A DNA stretch of 7,237 nucleotides from Acidobacteriota bacterium. Its GTDB lineage: Bacteria; Acidobacteriota; Thermoanaerobaculia; Thermoanaerobaculales; Thermoanaerobaculaceae. The stretch covers positions 1-7,237 of the forward strand of contig DAIDOU010000264.1 of the NCBI GenBank assembly GCA_027458945.1, in the 5' to 3' direction. The notes below the pieces were generated by a model. It saw nothing but the letters and a program-made list of their open reading frames with translations, had not been told where the DNA came from and did not search any database. Positions 6,822 through 7,237 of this stretch are shown piece after piece (within the stretch, counting starts at the first letter, position 1; each line of letters starts with the position of its first letter). The position numbers were made by a program, and so were the translations under genes.

Positions 6822-7237
6822 GACCACCTCCGCACGACCACGGTGAAACGCACCCATCCCGGCTCCCGTTCATCGTACTCCACCCGCCCCCCCATCGCTT
6901 CGGCCAGTGTGCGAACCGACGCCAGGCCGAGACCGCTCCCTCCCCGGCGGGTCGTGACGCCGCCGGCGAACGGGTCGGCGCGCAGTGCGCCCGGCAGCGC
7001 CTGCCCGTTGTCCGCGACCTCGAGCCGGATCCACGGCGGCTCCTCGCGCACCGCGACGTGGATCTCACCGCAGGCGCCGATCAGCGCCTGGAGACCGTTG
7101 GTGAGCAGGTTCTCGAGACAGCGCTCGATCGCCGTCTTGGTCGCCGCCGCGAGGACCGGCCGTGAGGGGTGGTAGCAGAGGAGACGAACGTTGCGGCTGA
7201 TGGCGAGCGGCCGGAACGCCTCGACGACCCGGCCGGC
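6818..7237 (-). CDS. Sensor histidine kinase, C-terminal HATPase part (partial, 5' end outside window)
   Basis: Last 139 residues of a two-component sensor kinase; the sensor, dimerisation and phospho-accepting His regions lie beyond position 7237. The visible part is a GHKL ATP-binding domain. An N-box ERCLENLLTNGLQAL sits at visible residues 38-52, with N47 the expected Mg-ATP ligand. A G1-box VADNG is at 74-78 (D76 contacts adenine), and a G2-box GGSGLGLASVR is at 99-109. The protein ends in VVVRRWS with a TGA at 6820-6818. In this family the domain binds ATP and phosphorylates a His in the same protein, which then passes phosphate to a response regulator. The receiver gene immediately downstream overlaps the stop by 4 bp, so it is the evident partner. 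The signal sensed and membrane topology cannot be seen. The ATPase identity is secure; the stimulus is unknown. Confidence 0.9.
   Translation of the reverse strand, partial: AGRVVEAFRPLAISRNVRLLCYHPSRPVLAAATKTAIERCLENLLTNGLQALIGACGEIHVAVREEPPWIRLEVADNGQALPGALRADPFAGGVTTRRGGSGLGLASVRTLAEAMGGRVEYDEREPGWVRFTVVVRRWS
6826..6831 (-). promoter_or_regulatory. Shine-Dalgarno for the response regulator GTG start
   Basis: GGAGGT on the minus strand, 4 bases before the GTG at 6821 and inside the 3' end of the kinase gene. It is a near-perfect anti-16S match and is the main reason for choosing this GTG over the ATG at 6857, which lies upstream of it. Confidence 0.75.

Noticed and set aside
6460..7068. 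A 203-residue N-terminal extension of the fusion protein
   Set aside because: It is an out-of-frame reading of the kinase and regulator genes with Arg-rich composition, and the real start has a ribosome site and an ATGA overlap.

Overview
The window is one compact, GC-rich (about 70% by eye) block of bacterial DNA. All six genes read on the minus strand, so gene order runs from high to low coordinates. Genes overlap by 4 bp or are separated by 6 to 35 bp, and no terminator, promoter, RNA gene, repeat, CRISPR array or mobile element is visible. It looks like the inside of one operon that continues past both window edges. High G/C at third codon positions and the gene set suggest a high-GC environmental bacterium (acidobacterial or former deltaproteobacterial type). 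The window has no marker that fixes the phylum.

Layout in transcription order: (1) 7237-6818, C-terminal ATPase part of a sensor histidine kinase, cut by the window edge; (2) 6821-6456, a stand-alone receiver-domain response regulator starting at a GTG that overlaps the kinase stop (GTGA); (3) 6459-3949, an 836-residue fusion of a sugar-phosphate nucleotidyltransferase, a left-handed beta-helix and a phosphomannomutase/phosphoglucomutase-type domain, starting in an ATGA overlap with the regulator; (4) 3942-1969, a cytoplasmic GH57 family glycoside hydrolase/glucanotransferase; (5) 1933-887, a GalT-family nucleotidylyl transferase; (6) 871-1, the N-terminal part of a GT5 glycogen synthase (GlgA), cut by the window edge.

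Read together, this is a storage-polysaccharide (glycogen/alpha-glucan) locus. NDP-sugar is made or exchanged by the nucleotidyltransferase and GalT-like protein, the glucan is extended by GlgA, and it is remodelled or degraded by GH57. A two-component pair is translationally coupled to the front of the set.

The most notable observation is that the mutase half of the fusion has lost every recognisable catalytic motif: the start-of-domain Arg, the phosphoserine loop, the metal-binding Asp triad, the sugar-binding GExSGH and the phosphate-binding SGTE. The fold-defining residues around them still align without gaps in most places. It is probably a pseudo-mutase kept for another role, such as ligand sensing or regulation of the attached nucleotidyltransferase. 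The GalT-like protein also has a Glu where one zinc-ligand Cys is expected, and it may act on ADP-glucose rather than galactose-1-phosphate.
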